This document shows, piece by piece, positions 1 through 11,479 of a stretch of 64,000 nt of DNA. The stretch spans positions 16,378,561 to 16,442,560 of the forward strand of contig OZ024783.1 in assembly GCA_964017065.1 (NCBI GenBank), in the 5' to 3' direction. A program made the translations under genes and the position numbers. The DNA comes from Haliclona indistincta (taxonomy: Eukaryota; Porifera; Demospongiae; Haplosclerida; Chalinidae). A model generated the notes under the pieces. That model had not been told where the DNA came from and ran no database searches. It saw only the letters and a list, made by a program, of their open reading frames with translations. Each line of letters starts with the position of its first letter. Position 1 is the stretch's first letter.

Positions 1-248
1 ACAGTCAACTTATGCATCAGTATCATACTTACTTAAGTTGTACGTACTGAAATCCAGTATCTTTCAAGATCTATAGAAATGTTGAAACACATATGACTGT
101 ACCTCACAAAGAGGCTCTATCAACACATGCAGACATTGTTACCCTCACAGACTGACACATTGTCAAAGGCTTACAGTATCAAGCACATCAGCACTCATCT
201 TGTCAGGACTACGACTGAGTTGAAAGACAATGAACCTTTGATCAGATC

Positions 249-250
<2 letters not shown>
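1..250. repeat. Segmental-duplication segment, copy 1
   Basis: This stretch matches 9530-9808 in the same orientation and 49939-50114 in inverted orientation, apart from small indels. In the two left copies it sits beside a GA microsatellite and downstream of paralogous SENP exons, so it belongs to the duplicated SENP block and is not an independent mobile element. No gene is seen in it. Confidence 0.8.

Positions 251-314
<64 letters not shown>
251..314. repeat. (GA)n microsatellite, left part
   Basis: Pure GA dinucleotide repeat. With the GA-rich tract at 4410-4560 it is one half of an array that the 321-4396 element interrupts. The paralogous array at 9809-9960 is uninterrupted. Confidence 0.9.
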
Positions 315-318
<4 letters not shown>

Positions 319-436
319 GATGTCCAGTACTGCCACAACCTGTCCTTAGCTATCATGGTATTACCAGCTTAACTCAGGACATCCTGAGGATTATCTCGGG
401 ATATCCATTGTAGTGGCTGGTAATCCTGTCTGAAAG

Positions 437-705
437 TACTAAGTATCCCGGGATTCCCAGGTTGGTCCTTGGTGGTACATGCGTGGGATCACAGAGAGGG
501 TTAGATCCCGTGTACTAAGTATCCCGGGATTCCCAGGATTGTCCTCAGTATCCCATGTACATAGAGGGGGTTAAATCCCGTGTACTAAGTATCCCAGGAT
601 TGTCCTCAGTATCCCATGTACATAGAGGGGCCAAATCCCGTGTACTATAGTATCCCGGGATTCCCGGGATTGTCCTCAGTATCCCATGTACATACTGTAG
701 AGGGT
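437..705 (-). repeat. Left tandem array of the 4.08-kb element
   Basis: About four degenerate units carrying the palindrome ATCCCGGGAT and TACTAAG. They are the reverse complement of the 76-bp units at 3590-4290, with some units shortened to about 64 bp. Confidence 0.75.
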
Positions 706-1840
706 GAAAGGGTCAAATCGTCAATAGCTGGGTGTTAAGGTGGCGGTGCACTTAGGTAATATTCAACACCCACGCAACGTGTGTTTTATTAATAACTATT
801 TATAACTTCAGCGATTTACATAACAGTATTGGGGAAATAATACATGAAGCGTCTGTGGCTGCTAACTCGACTGTCGAGCAATAGATCGACGCGCTTCAAG
901 TGCAGCAGCATGCAGCGCCATCTTGCGCACAGACGTACAGAGCGAATTTTCGTATTACGATCTAGATTTTTTGTTAAAGAATTTTTTCTGGTCTAAGTTT
1001 GCTGTTTTGCTGCGTTAGCAAAGGAGTATCGAAAAATCGCTCTATACGTCTGTGCGCGCTGGAATTTGTAAGCTGTAAACGAAGTTCTTTCCGTAGCAAG
1101 CAAGCCAAACTGGAAATAACAGCCACAGACCGGTCTATACTGGGCGAGCTCGCTGCTCCACGTTAGCTAACATAGACAAACACAATGTATACTGGAGCAC
1201 GCCTGTAAAAAATACCATTGTACAGAAAATACAGCTACTTGCAAAGTTATGAATCTCATTAAATTGGCGCACAGATGTATAGTAGATAAAACAAAAAGTT
1301 GCTGTTTATTGTTTAGTGATGCGTGCATATGTCAACAACCATGAGAGAAAGTCTGCTCACATGTTTCAGTGTCCACCTGTACAAAAGCATGAAATCTACT
1401 GCATAGCAGATTATGCTAACATAACCTTTCAAGTTGAGAGAAATCATTGGGATTGTAATTATGTATGCACCACAAGTCAGTGTGTCCTTTAAAAGTGCAT
1501 TTTGTCAACGACGATTTCAAGTGCAGTTAATCTCTTGGCTGATTCAGTTAGTGTACATGTACTGCTCACGGGATTAGTGGAATATTTCCGCTAGGGCTGA
1601 AACGAATGCCACTTTTTGTATTTGAATATTCACATGTCAAACGAACGAATAGTCGAAGAGATATGTATTTTCAGCATGATGATGGTATGTGCACTGCATA
1701 GCCAAACTCAGCCGGCATGCGGCCACAAGCCAACTGGCAGCTTTTACGTCATGAACAGCTTTTGCCAGCAGCATACGAAGAAGGCTGTGTCCTTATTGCA
1801 CGCAAGACAGCAACAAACAGGAGCTTGTTACTTGTAAACC
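706..1840. other. Interior of the 4.08-kb element, no gene seen
   Basis: AT-rich sequence without a convincing reading frame. A fragment of the foldback family seen at 9059-9372 lies at about 1140-1262 (GGGCGAGCTCG, TACAGCTACTTGCAAA). A possible degenerate end of the same family, AAGGTGGCGG, lies near 735. Confidence 0.5.
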
Positions 1841-2135
1841 CAGGGGCGGATCTAGGATTGGAGAAAGGGGGTTCTTACTTGAACGAGTGCACTTGCGCGA
1901 GTGCGAAATAAAAAAAACACGCCCACTTCCGGTCAAAATCCCGTCTATATTGCATTGAATTCATTTTCAAGAATGTTCAGCTAAGTGCTACCAGTCTTGT
2001 ACGTGGTGGTTATGATTGTGTAAACTAAATTCCTCATAAGGTATGGCAATTAATGTAGCTTGTGAATATCATTATTGAGCGCAAAGACAAAGGGGTTCCA
2101 TGGAACCCTTGGAACCTCCTCTGTATCCGCCACTG
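1841..2135. mobile_element. hAT-like MITE
   Basis: The 295-bp element starts CAGGGGCGGATCTAGGA and ends in the imperfect complement TATCCGCCACTG. It is flanked by a 5-bp AAACC direct match (1836-1840 and 2136-2140). CAGGGGCGG-type ends are common in hAT-derived MITEs, but the expected 8-bp duplication is not complete here, so the superfamily is tentative. Confidence 0.5.
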
Positions 2136-2140
2136 AAACC

Positions 2141-2929
2141 AGAGGAGGTTGGAAGCATTAGAATGCGCACGTGATTTTTAGGCTGTTAGTATGCGCATGT
2201 GATTTTCGAATGCATAGCTAACATTCCATCGTGAGGCTTGGCTCAATGGCTCTCACTCGAACTCATCTGTGGATTCTTTCTAAAATTGTATTGCATAGAG
2301 CTTGAATACTGGTCTTACTTAAAGATATTATGATCTTAGAACACTGGTTTAGCTATTTTGTATAGTGCACTGCACACCAGTTTCTGTGCTCTGCATGTCT
2401 TTTTTTTCATGAAACCTAGGAATAAGTAGCACAGCTCCAGTAAACAGCACACTTGTGCTGGATTCAGGAATCTTTCTGGTGTGAAACAGCTTACATTTTA
2501 GCAACTTTCTTAGTTCTAGCTCTGACCAGGTCTCGTCAGCTGTATATTGGGTTTTGCAGGTAACAATGGAGCTGTCTCTTCACTCGTCGTTTTTAACGCT
2601 AGGATTTTCTTCAGGACGTCTGTAGCAGACTTGTCAATAAGCTGATTTCTTGCACGAACAATAACTGTAGGTTTTTCACTGTTGAGAATCGTCACTACTT
2701 TCTCGCCCATAGCGGCTCAGTGACCCATGGGCTGGATCGGGCAGATCGCATATTCGTGATCTTCTTTGCAAGAGCTATCGATTGATACTAACTTCATTAA
2801 AATGTAATTTAGTCCAGAGAAGAGTGCAAAATGTAGCTACTAGGATTTCCCATACACTTTGCATTGGAGCGCCATTGACAAACCGCAAGTCACATGACTG
2901 AATATTAATGCTTCCAACCTAGCTCCTCT
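2141..2929. repeat. Inverted-repeat element, about 790 bp
   Basis: AGAGGAGGTTGGAAGCATTA at 2141-2160 is mirrored at 2906-2929 with a 3-bp insertion. The interior has an open minus-strand frame of 64 codons (2516-2710) with no recognisable domain. It is probably a non-autonomous DNA element. Confidence 0.45.
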
Positions 2930-3401
2930 GCTTGTAAACAGCACGATCAAGGCCACGCCCACGATTCACATGCTGAATAGATAGCAGTAAGGAGCACAAG
3001 TGGCTTTGCTGCTCTGGAGATCCTGTTTTTACTCTTCCCGGTAGACCTGAGTACTCTGCATAGCCAGCTTCGTTTGCAGCACAAACAGAGCGGTTGTTTT
3101 TCTGGTTGTCAACAAAATTGTGCCACACCCTTTACTCATGCAGCGTTGGCCTACCATTAACAATATCCATGACATTTGCAATGGCGTACTAACTACATCA
3201 TGTAGTCAGAATGCTAGCTGTTGCAAGCTAGCGTACTGACTTTGATACCTTCGCCTGCCCGTCGCTCACCCAGAAAGCGACTTGGAATGGTGGCTAAACT
3301 GATATTTGTCAACAATTCACCTGATTACCGAAATACGTACTTCAATATTCTCATCCAATATCCTCCCCTATTAAATTATTATCTACCATATGTCCACCCA
3401 T

Positions 3402-3582
3402 GTACAGTTGTTTGCGAAGATCTTGCATAACGGAAGCGAAAGCGGAAGTATGACGTTGGCCAATCAAACGCACGTAGGCGTCACTAATTGAAGCTGTACA
3501 CGTGACGAAAAGTGAATTGATTGGCCAGCGTCACACTTCCGCTTTCGTTTCCGTTATGCAAGATCTTCGCAAACAACTGTAC
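3402..3582. repeat. Foldback palindrome, 66-bp arms
   Basis: Arms 3402-3467 and 3517-3582 are near-perfect reverse complements around a 49-bp loop. The element lies just before the 76-bp array. Confidence 0.8.
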
Positions 3583-3589
3583 TATACCA

Positions 3590-4290
3590 AGGACCAACAT
3601 GGGACTCCCGGGATACTTAGTACACGGGATCTAGCCATGTCTCTGAACCCACCCGTGTACTACCAAGGACCAACCTGGGAATCCCGGGATACTTAGTACA
3701 CGGGATCTAGCCATGTCTTTGACCCCACCCATGTACTACCAAGGACCAACCTGGGAATCCCGGGATACTTAGTACACGGGATCTAGCCATGTCTCTGAAC
3801 CCACCCGTGTACTACCAAGGACCAACCTGGGAATCCCGGGATACTTAGTACACGGGATCTAGCCATGTCTCTGACCCCACCCGTGTACTACCAAGGACCA
3901 ACCTGGGAATCCCGGGATACTTAGTACACAGGATCTAGCCATGTCTCTGAACCCACCCGTGTACCACCAAGGACCAACCTGGGAATCCTGGGATACTTAG
4001 TACACGGGATCTAGCCATGTCTCTGAACCCACCCGTGTACTACCAAGGACCAACCTGGGAATCCCGGGATACTTAGCACACGGGATCTAGCCATGTCTCT
4101 GACCCCACCCGTGTACTACCAAGGACCAAACTGGGAATCCCGGGATACTTAGTACACGGGATCTAGCCATGTCTCCGACCCCACCCGTGTACTACCAAGG
4201 ACCAACCTGGGAATCCTGGGATACTTAGTACACGGGATCTAGCCATGTCTTTGAACCCACCCGTGTACTACCAAGGACCAACCTAGGAAT
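3590..4290. repeat. 76-bp tandem array, about nine units
   Basis: Each unit contains ACCAAGGACCAACCTGGGAA, then the palindrome ATCCCGGGAT, then ACTTAGTACACGGGATCTAG. Units differ by only a few substitutions. The array forms the right inner terminus of the 321-4396 element and opposes the array at 437-705. Confidence 0.9.
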
Positions 4291-4408
4291 CCCAGTTAGT
4301 ATGGGTCCTTGTACTTGGGACTAGGGAAGATCCTAAGGATACCTATGTTTAGAGGAGTCCCTAGGACATCCTAGGACAGGTTGTGGCAGTACTGGACATA
4401 GCTCGAGC

Positions 4409-4409
<1 letters not shown>

Positions 4410-4457
<48 letters not shown>

Positions 4458-4560
4458 GAGGGGGTAGGAAAAAAGGGAGAGAGGTAGGTAGGGAGGGAGG
4501 GAGTGAGTGAGTGAGTGAGTGAGACAGAGAGAGAGGGAGAGGAAAAGGGGAAAGAGAGAG
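4410..4560. repeat. GA- and GTGA-rich low-complexity tract
   Basis: Right half of the microsatellite interrupted by the 321-4396 element. It is followed at 4580-4800 by single-copy sequence matching 10070-10310. Confidence 0.85.
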
Positions 4561-4891
4561 AGGCTAACAAAGAATGGTGAACAGACATGAAGGACTAATA
4601 AAGAAATCCAGGATGACCCTCAAACACACATAATGCACACAGACAGAGGACAGATTGCAGTGATCTTACTAATGCTGGCTGAGTCCAAGAACTGATCTGA
4701 TAAACAAAATCTTGCTCTGATTCTAGTTTGAAGTCCTCTACCACTCACAACAGACAATAACAGCACAATAGCACATGATGAGGGGTCGAGCGACATCTGA
4801 GAGAGGAGGGAGAGAGAGAGAGAACTTTGTTGGTAAAATTAATAGTGATATATTGACATGGAATTTTATCAATACGTAAACATTATTTAGG

Positions 4892-4962
4892 TACAGCTAA
4901 TACAGCTAGTAACAGTACAGCTAATACAGCTAGTAACAGTACAGCTAATACAGCTACAGTAC
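4892..4962. repeat. 24-bp minisatellite, about three units
   Basis: The unit is TACAGCTAATACAGCTAGTAACAG. It lies in the intron just 3' (minus strand) of the exon at 4963-5052. The paralogous intron holds about 17 units at 11046-11476. Confidence 0.9.
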
Positions 4963-7900
4963 CTTCCAGGTTATGACATCACGAAAGAATAGTTTGAGAG
5001 TCATACTCTTGTCGTAGTAGTCCACACTGACACACACACCATCTCCCTCAACCTAATGAAGGCAAGAGAATGATGGATTAGATTTGCTAGTTCTCTTCAA
5101 GCCGACAATCAAATTGCAAAACTACGTCAAAGTATGGTCTTCTAAGGCGGCATTTACACTAAATCGAACAGGCAAAATGGAAGAATTTTGCGGATTCAAC
5201 AGCAGTGTTCAGGTCCGTTCTTGCCAGCGGAAGTCATATGTAATGTACATGTAGGTGGAACGTTTTCAGCCGAGCATGCTGTTCTCGATGGTACACATGA
5301 ACCAAGATTTTGTTGATAATAATCATTCCAGGAGTCTTACAAGCATTCTTGGTAAGTATAAAGACCAAGAGAAGCTCACATCAAAAGCGTGTATTCGTTT
5401 TTGATGATCTTACCCAGACGATCACAAAAAAAATTAGTCACTACAAATGTATAGCTGCAGTAGCTGTGCGTACCTGTACTCCAATGGCGGTGGTCTCCAG
5501 TGTACCAAATCTCACAGTAGCTACGTCCAGTATCACCTCGTCATTGAACTCACATTTACTGCCCAGACGAGGAGGTGCAGTACCACCTGTCTTGGAACGT
5601 GTTGAATATTCCTATAGTAACCAAGATCATACAATAAAAGCAACTTTACCAAGCAATGTTATTATGGCCATACATGACCATGCACGTAATGTATGGCAAT
5701 GTGCTTGCTAGGCCTTTTTGAGGAGGCTCCCCTCTGGATTGTACCCCTTCGGATAAACAGTTAAAAGTTGATTTCCCTTCTAAAAGGTTCCAAACCAAAG
5801 TGGTAAGAGCTTGTAAAAAGTTGTATTAACCCGCCCACGAAGTAATAAGCGCTGTAATAATTACAGACCGACCTACCAATTCTCGTTGGATTCAAACAGC
5901 GAGAAACTGCGAGCGATCTCGTTTCAAATTGATTTTGTGTTCGATCACGATCAAAGTTGTACGTTTTATCCGAGCAGTACTGTATGTCAATGTAATGTAT
6001 CTGTACACCTGTCGCTGGCAGTAGTCAAACCTCACAGTATCTACATACAATATCATCTCATCATGGAACTCATATCTATTGCTCAGATGAGGAGCAGCAT
6101 CACCAATCAGGGGCGTAACTAGGGTTTGTAGATAGAGGAGGCGCACGCGCGATTTTTAAAATATCTTATTAATATTCATTGCAATGACGTCATTTCAGCT
6201 CATTAATCACACTCAATGTAGGCGTGTTATGTATACAGATTGCATTAAATAGAGCTCAGACCGTGTATGTACGTTAGTTGAGCGAGCTTTCTGTTTCTGC
6301 TAGGACTCTATTGAGACGCCACAGCCACAATTTCTTCACATTATTAACCGACTGATGCTCAAGAATGATAGCAATGCTGATTTGTATTTCCCAGAAAATA
6401 CAAATCAGTATTTTCTGGGAAATACTGATTTGAGTATGTTGAGTATTTTCCAGAAAGTGGCATCACATACATGTAGCAACACCGTAGCAACAAGATGGTG
6501 TCGTCAAAAAACGTACATACACTGCAATTCATCAACTCGCTGTCACTTGCCTCTGGTAACTTCTATGGAGGCTCTACTATCTTGAGCGCTTCGCTTAGTA
6601 ACCAAAAGTGCAGTATTCTCGAGCTACAAAATGATTAAAGGTCTATACATATACATTGTGACATGAAATCCTCAAATTCCATGATACCAGATTTCCACCA
6701 TTTGGTGCGTACAGTGGAACCCCTCTTAAAGGACACCCCTCATCCTTCTATAATGGATACTTACTGAATCAAAAAATATAACCCACATAATGTATAATAA
6801 ACCCCTGACCAGAGGACACCCTCTCTATAATAATATTGGACGATTTTTGTTGGTCCCGATGGTGTCCGCCTTAGAAGGGTTCCACTGTACATATTTTGGA
6901 TACAATAGCTCTATACAGGCATACAATGACTCACAGTGGCTCTAGTTCTCCGTTTAGATACTTTTGATGCTGATGGTGGTCTAATTTCAGCCTTCTTGTT
7001 AGTAGTAGCAGCAGATTTCTTCACTGTCTCCAGCACCTCTTCATCATCATCACTAACACACAACACTGGCCGATCTACACGATGACAAGGACAGAATAAA
7101 GAATTGTAACAAGTAGACACTCTTATACACATTTCAAACAGTACAGCTGATTGCAGCAAACTTGACTATCAGTTTTGACGAACAAACTACTAGTTTTAAA
7201 ATTTTTTAAAATTAAAATTTTAAAATTTACTTGTTGTGATATCTCTAGCTGGAGGAGGTGTGTATGTAGACAATATTGATGAGGTAGCCTCTGCTGCAGT
7301 GACGGTTTCCTTGTGCTTGTTTAAAAGTATCTGAACAAGAACAAAACATACAAAAATTAACCACATATTCAAACTCAAAGACTATAATAATATACATGTA
7401 TATAATAGTTAGATACCGAGTCAAGGGTCATACGGGATTTATAAACCTGACGCGGTTGTTGTGACGACCGAGCGTAGCGAGGTCGTTACTTACCGCGGAG
7501 GGTTTATAAATCACGTATGACCCGCGGACGAGGTATCTAAGTTATTTATAGCATAGCAACAGTACTTTTCGACGCAAAAGCTACGATGGAACGCTCTCTT
7601 GCTGTCTTTTTGTGTCCAGAGCTGCTGCGTTTTTGTCCCGCAAGACGACGTTTTTGACCCAACTACTCTACAAGTTACGGCTAGTCTTCCAACACTGAGC
7701 AGTAGTTTTTATCCCAGCTACTACGTACTACGCACAGCTCGCTCTCAGTGACTTCCATCAGCCCAGCCCAGCCCTTACGAGCTCCACCCTTTCATCTACT
7801 ACTCCCATCAACTTCCGTCACCACCCACCAGCTCTTTCCAGAATGCCTCTTCGCCACTAACTATAATCCAATCCACTCTCTAATCTACCGTACTGTTCCA

Positions 7901-8993
7901 GTGTTTCCATCTTCACTAACCAGCTCCTCCCTCACTGCCTCAGTCTTCGACACTATATCCAGCTCTGTTACAGCACTATCTACCTACTCTGCACCCCCTA
8001 CTAGCACCTATCATCATCAGCAGCAGCCTTCTAGCTCTAGGTTCACTGTACCTAAAACAAATCAGCAAATCTCCGCAGTCATCATTCATCTGCTTTCTGT
8101 GTTGTATTCATCCGACTTTGTTTACACAGCAGTTATTATGAATAGTATTATCAATCATGAATTCCATTAATAACACAATGACTTGTAGCCGGGTCATATG
8201 AAAGCCCGTGGGTCATATGAGAAATATAACCCGGCAACTGGGCAATCTGATTGGTCAAACACTCTTAGCTATGCTATAATATATAATATTATCCATGATC
8301 TTGGTCAATAACGCCCAAATGTAAGTGACTCACCGGTCTATTAGAGTGACGTTTGATATTGTAAGAAGGTAGTGCTGGAGGCTGACGAGCATTAAACCAT
8401 GTGCCTGGAGAAATAAAGACACTGATATAATTATGACCATAAATGAACAACATAAAGTATTGGTACAAAGCTTAATGGGTCACAATCCAGAGGAACCCCC
8501 TTTGTCTGTGAATCTGCTGTGAATATAAATAAAATGTGCTTTGTGGTATTTTCAAACTAACAACTGGGTGTGTCTATGAAGATCATTGCCCAAGCCATCA
8601 AATTCCCATTCACAAAGTAACTTTTAGCATTGTCCTCAGAATCACTACTGAATGGAATCCCCATCTCATTCTTCTAGACCCACCTCTACAAAGGTTAGCT
8701 GAGCTTCACAGCATAGGCAGAACTAATCTTTTGTAACGTATCGTGTCTGACTTGCTGCCTTTAATACAGTACATGTGCTTTGATGTCACATGACACACAG
8801 CAAGGATAGAAACGAGATCTGTATATTGCAACATGTCACAACCGATTGTGAAAAAGGCTTTAACAGACAAACTAACAGAATCAGAGCTACGTGTTTATGT
8901 AAATGCTCAAGGATGCTTATTTTTAACATGAGCACACACTCACCCATCCATCCAGGCTTGATTGACTCAAGTAACTTCTGCATTGCTTCACCA
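4963..8993 (-). CDS. SENP6/7-like gene, N-terminal exon block (left)
   Basis: Minus-strand exons in transcript order: 8944-8993 (possible start ATG, MQKLLESIK), 8334-8404 (ARQPPALPSYNIKR), 7231-7330, 6935-7074 (acidic SDDDEEV then basic KRRTRA), 5474-5611 (EFNDEVILDVATVRFG), 4963-5052 (SVDYYDKSMTLKLFFRDV). All junctions are GT-AG and every codon phase agrees. The last three exons are paralogous to those at 11480-12780. The EFNDEVI/LFFRDV region resembles the segment that precedes the Ulp1 peptidase in SENP6/7. No protease exon follows before the left window edge, so the gene continues outside or is truncated. The 4.08-kb element lies downstream, within what would be its next intron. It could alternatively be the downstream half of one gene that starts at 13038. 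Confidence 0.6.
5053..5473. other. Intron of the left SENP block
   Basis: About 85-90% similar by eye to the intron at 11570-12027. No other feature is seen. Confidence 0.7.
6009..6112 (-). pseudogene. Diverged extra copy of the SENP EFNDEV exon
   Basis: The minus-strand translation contains YEFHDEMILYVDTVRF, matching the exon at 5474-5611. A consensus-like donor (CAG/GTGTAC) is kept at the 3' side. The 5' side is cut by a CAGGGGCGTAACTAGG terminus that starts at 6108. It is probably a dead exon duplicate. Confidence 0.6.
6108..6350. repeat. One-ended MITE fragment
   Basis: It starts with CAGGGGCGTAACTAGGG, a terminus type common in hAT-derived MITEs. No matching opposite end was found. A 6355-6460 stretch just after it forms a hairpin around TTTCCCAGAAAATA. 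Confidence 0.35.
6712..6887. mobile_element. TA-flanked MITE (CAGTGGAACC family)
   Basis: A 176-bp element with inverted ends CAGTGGAACCCCTCTTAAAG and CTTAGAAGGGTTCCACTG. TA dinucleotides lie on both sides (6710-6711, 6888-6889), as expected for a Tc1/mariner-type insertion. A related element is at 60153-60462. Confidence 0.7.
7409..7540. repeat. Hairpin element with GAGCGTAGCGAGG core
   Basis: The outer arms TTAGATACC and GGTATCTAA enclose paired GGTCATACGGGATTTATAAA and its complement, and an inner hairpin ACGACCGAGCGTAGCGAGGT. It belongs structurally with 10675-10815 and 61904-62011. It may be the left end of a longer element reaching about 8285, because both this and 10675-11043 are followed by CATAGCAACAG and end near GATTGGTCAA. 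Confidence 0.6.
7541..8290. other. Interior of the presumed 7409-8285 element
   Basis: Contains a 140-codon plus-strand frame (7748-8170) rich in Ser, Thr and Pro without a recognised domain, and a hairpin bounded by GCCGGGTCATAT and ATAACCCGGC (8188-8235). I do not call a gene here. Confidence 0.4.
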
Positions 8994-9058
8994 CTTCAGT
9001 TTTCAAAACAAAATGTAAAAATAATGTATGCACATAATTCATCCATTCATCATGTACA

Positions 9059-9372
9059 TTAATGATATTCATGACTTTCGCAAGTAGCTGTATTTTTCTA
9101 TCCATGGGTATTCGTGCAGACAGAATTGCTGCATGCAGCTTGCTTGCCTATCAATAGGCATCAAAATATAGCAAGTTCAGGAACGCAATGTTAGCCATCG
9201 CAGAGTGACAAGCTCACCCTGTGAAGACTAAGCACGTTCGATCACAATAATTCTTTAGTCGTGTGAAAGGCAAGCAAACTGCATGCAGCAATTCTGTCTG
9301 TACGAATATCCTTGGCTTGAAAAATACACCTGCAAAAGTCATGAATATCATTAATTTAGTCACCCGCCACCA
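9059..9372. mobile_element. Foldback MITE (TTAATGATATTCATGAC family)
   Basis: The inverted ends TTAATGATATTCATGACTTT and their complement at about 9335-9355 flank GGGCGAGCTCA-type interior. The right side continues into CACCCGCCACC, which is the outer terminus in the copy at 50793-51121. Other copies: 34956-35402, 37855-38030, 38765-39432 and a fragment at 1140-1262. Confidence 0.75.
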
Positions 9373-9529
9373 TAACTCTAATGTATCCATGTACACGATA
9401 AACAGATCAACACACAGCAATAAGAGACTGTTCATTATCCTCATCATGCTGAGCAAAACGGATTAAACACATGCACGAACATGTACGTGGTCCTCACAAG
9501 ACAGTGGGCACATTGTGTTTTAGACTTGA

Positions 9530-10020
<491 letters not shown>

Positions 10021-10311
10021 TGACAGAGGGAGAAGAAAATGGGATAGAGAGAGAGGCAAACACAGACCGGTGAACAGACATGAAGGACTAATAAATAAAT
10101 CCTGGATGACCCATAATGCACGCAGAAAGAAAAAAAAACAGCCAGACAGACAGACAGACAGATGACAGATTGCAGTGATCTTACTAAAGCTGGATGGGTC
10201 CAAGAACTGATCTGATAAACTAAATCTTGATCTGATTCTAGTTTGAAGTCCTCTACCACTGACAACACACAATAGCAGCACAATAGCACATGATGAGGGG
10301 TCAAGCGACAT

Positions 10312-10320
10312 CTGAGAGAG

Positions 10321-10351
<31 letters not shown>

Positions 10352-10476
10352 TGAGTGAGTGAGTGAGTGAGTGAGTGAGTGAGTGAGTGAGTGAGTGAGT
10401 GAGTGAGTGAGTGAGTGAGTGAGTGAGTGAGTGAGTGAGTGAGTGAGTGAGTGAGTGAGTGAGTGAGTGAGTGAGT

Positions 10477-10564
<88 letters not shown>

Positions 10565-10610
10565 GAGGAAGGGAGGGAGGGAGGGAGCGAGAGGGAGGGA
10601 GGGGAGTGAG
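10312..10610. repeat. (GA)n(GTGA)n(GA)n compound microsatellite
   Basis: About 135 bp of GTGA tetranucleotide (10350-10480) embedded in GA repeat. The paralogous place at 4800-4823 has only a short GA run, so this copy expanded after duplication. Confidence 0.9.
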
Positions 10611-10674
10611 GGAGATAACTTTATTGGTAAATAGTGATTTATTGACATGGAATTTTATCAATACGTAAATAATA

Positions 10675-11043
10675 GTTAGACAGCGCATCCGAGGATCTAC
10701 GCGATTTAGAAGCACGAGAGCCGTTGCTATATAGCGTCCGAGCGTAGCAGGGGTGCTATGGTAACGGTACGAGGGCTTCTACATCGCGTAGATCCGATTG
10801 GATGCGCTGTCTAACTGATTTAGACCATAGCAACAGCAAACAGAAACGACGCGAACGACAAGCAAGGACACGCGAGCACTGTTAAACTTATTCAGTAGAA
10901 CTCCGCGCACAGAACCGTAATCACCGTCGTGTGGTGGGATTCCATTATGAAGTCGCGGCAATGGCGGGATTCCACTATGAGATTTATGGACCCGCAGCTC
11001 TACGCAACCTGATTGGTCAACATCGCTTAGCTGTGGTCTAATC
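10675..11043. mobile_element. Hairpin-headed element inserted in the right SENP block
   Basis: A perfect 16-bp pair GTTAGACAGCGCATCC / GGATGCGCTGTCTAAC bounds a hairpin (10675-10815) with a CCGAGCGTAGCAGGGG core. The element ends at GCTGTGGTCTAATC. The paralogous site around 4880 lacks it, so the insertion postdates the duplication. It shares downstream CATAGCAACAG and terminal GATTGGTCAA with the 7409-8285 element. Confidence 0.65.
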
Positions 11044-11045
11044 AG

Positions 11046-11476
11046 TATTTAGGTACAGCTAATACAGCTAGTAACAGTACAGCTAATACAGCTAGTAACA
11101 GTACAGCTAATACAGCTAGTAACAGTACAGCTAATACAGCTAGTAACAGTACAGCTAATACAGCTAGTAACAGTACAGCTAATACAGCTAGTAACAGTAC
11201 AGCTAATACAGCTAGTAACAGTACAGCTAATACAGCTAGTAACAGTATACAGCTAATACAGCTAGTAACAGTATACAGCTAATACAGCTAGTAACAGTAC
11301 AGCTAATACAGCTAGTAACAGTACAGCTAATACAGCTAGTAACAGTACAGCTAATACAGCTAGTAACAGTATACAGCTAATACAGCTAGTAACAGTATAC
11401 AGCTAATACAGCTAGTAACAGTACAGATAATACAGCTAATACAGCTAGTAACAGTACAGCTAATACAGTAATACAG
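11046..11476. repeat. 24-bp minisatellite, about 17 units
   Basis: Same TACAGCTAATACAGCTAGTAACAG unit as 4892-4962, with occasional AC insertions. It lies next to the paralogous exon 11480-11569. Confidence 0.92.
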
Positions 11477-11479
11477 TAC

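Larger units (their letters stand above)
321..4396. mobile_element. 4.08-kb element with inverted ends, inserted in a GA microsatellite
   Basis: The ends are perfect 26-bp inverted repeats (321-346 starts TGTCCAGTACTGCC; 4371-4396 is its complement). Inside them lie inverted tandem arrays: a degenerate one at about 437-705 and a regular 76-bp array at 3590-4290. The paralogous segment 9530-10100 lacks the whole 4.08 kb, which gives an empty site for comparison. No transposase-like reading frame is visible, so it looks non-autonomous. The interior holds further small elements, listed separately. The superfamily is not recognised. The target-site duplication cannot be read because the target is GA repeat. 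Confidence 0.65.

Noticed and set aside
1616..1911. Two overlapping plus-strand frames of 64-73 codons
   Set aside because: Overlap the start of a MITE and show no domain.
3590..4290. Possible CRISPR-like array
   Set aside because: Units are head-to-tail 76-bp copies without variable spacers, in eukaryotic DNA.
7748..8170. 140-codon plus-strand frame
   Set aside because: Low-complexity Ser/Thr/Pro composition, inside a presumed mobile element, no domain and no splice or poly(A) context.
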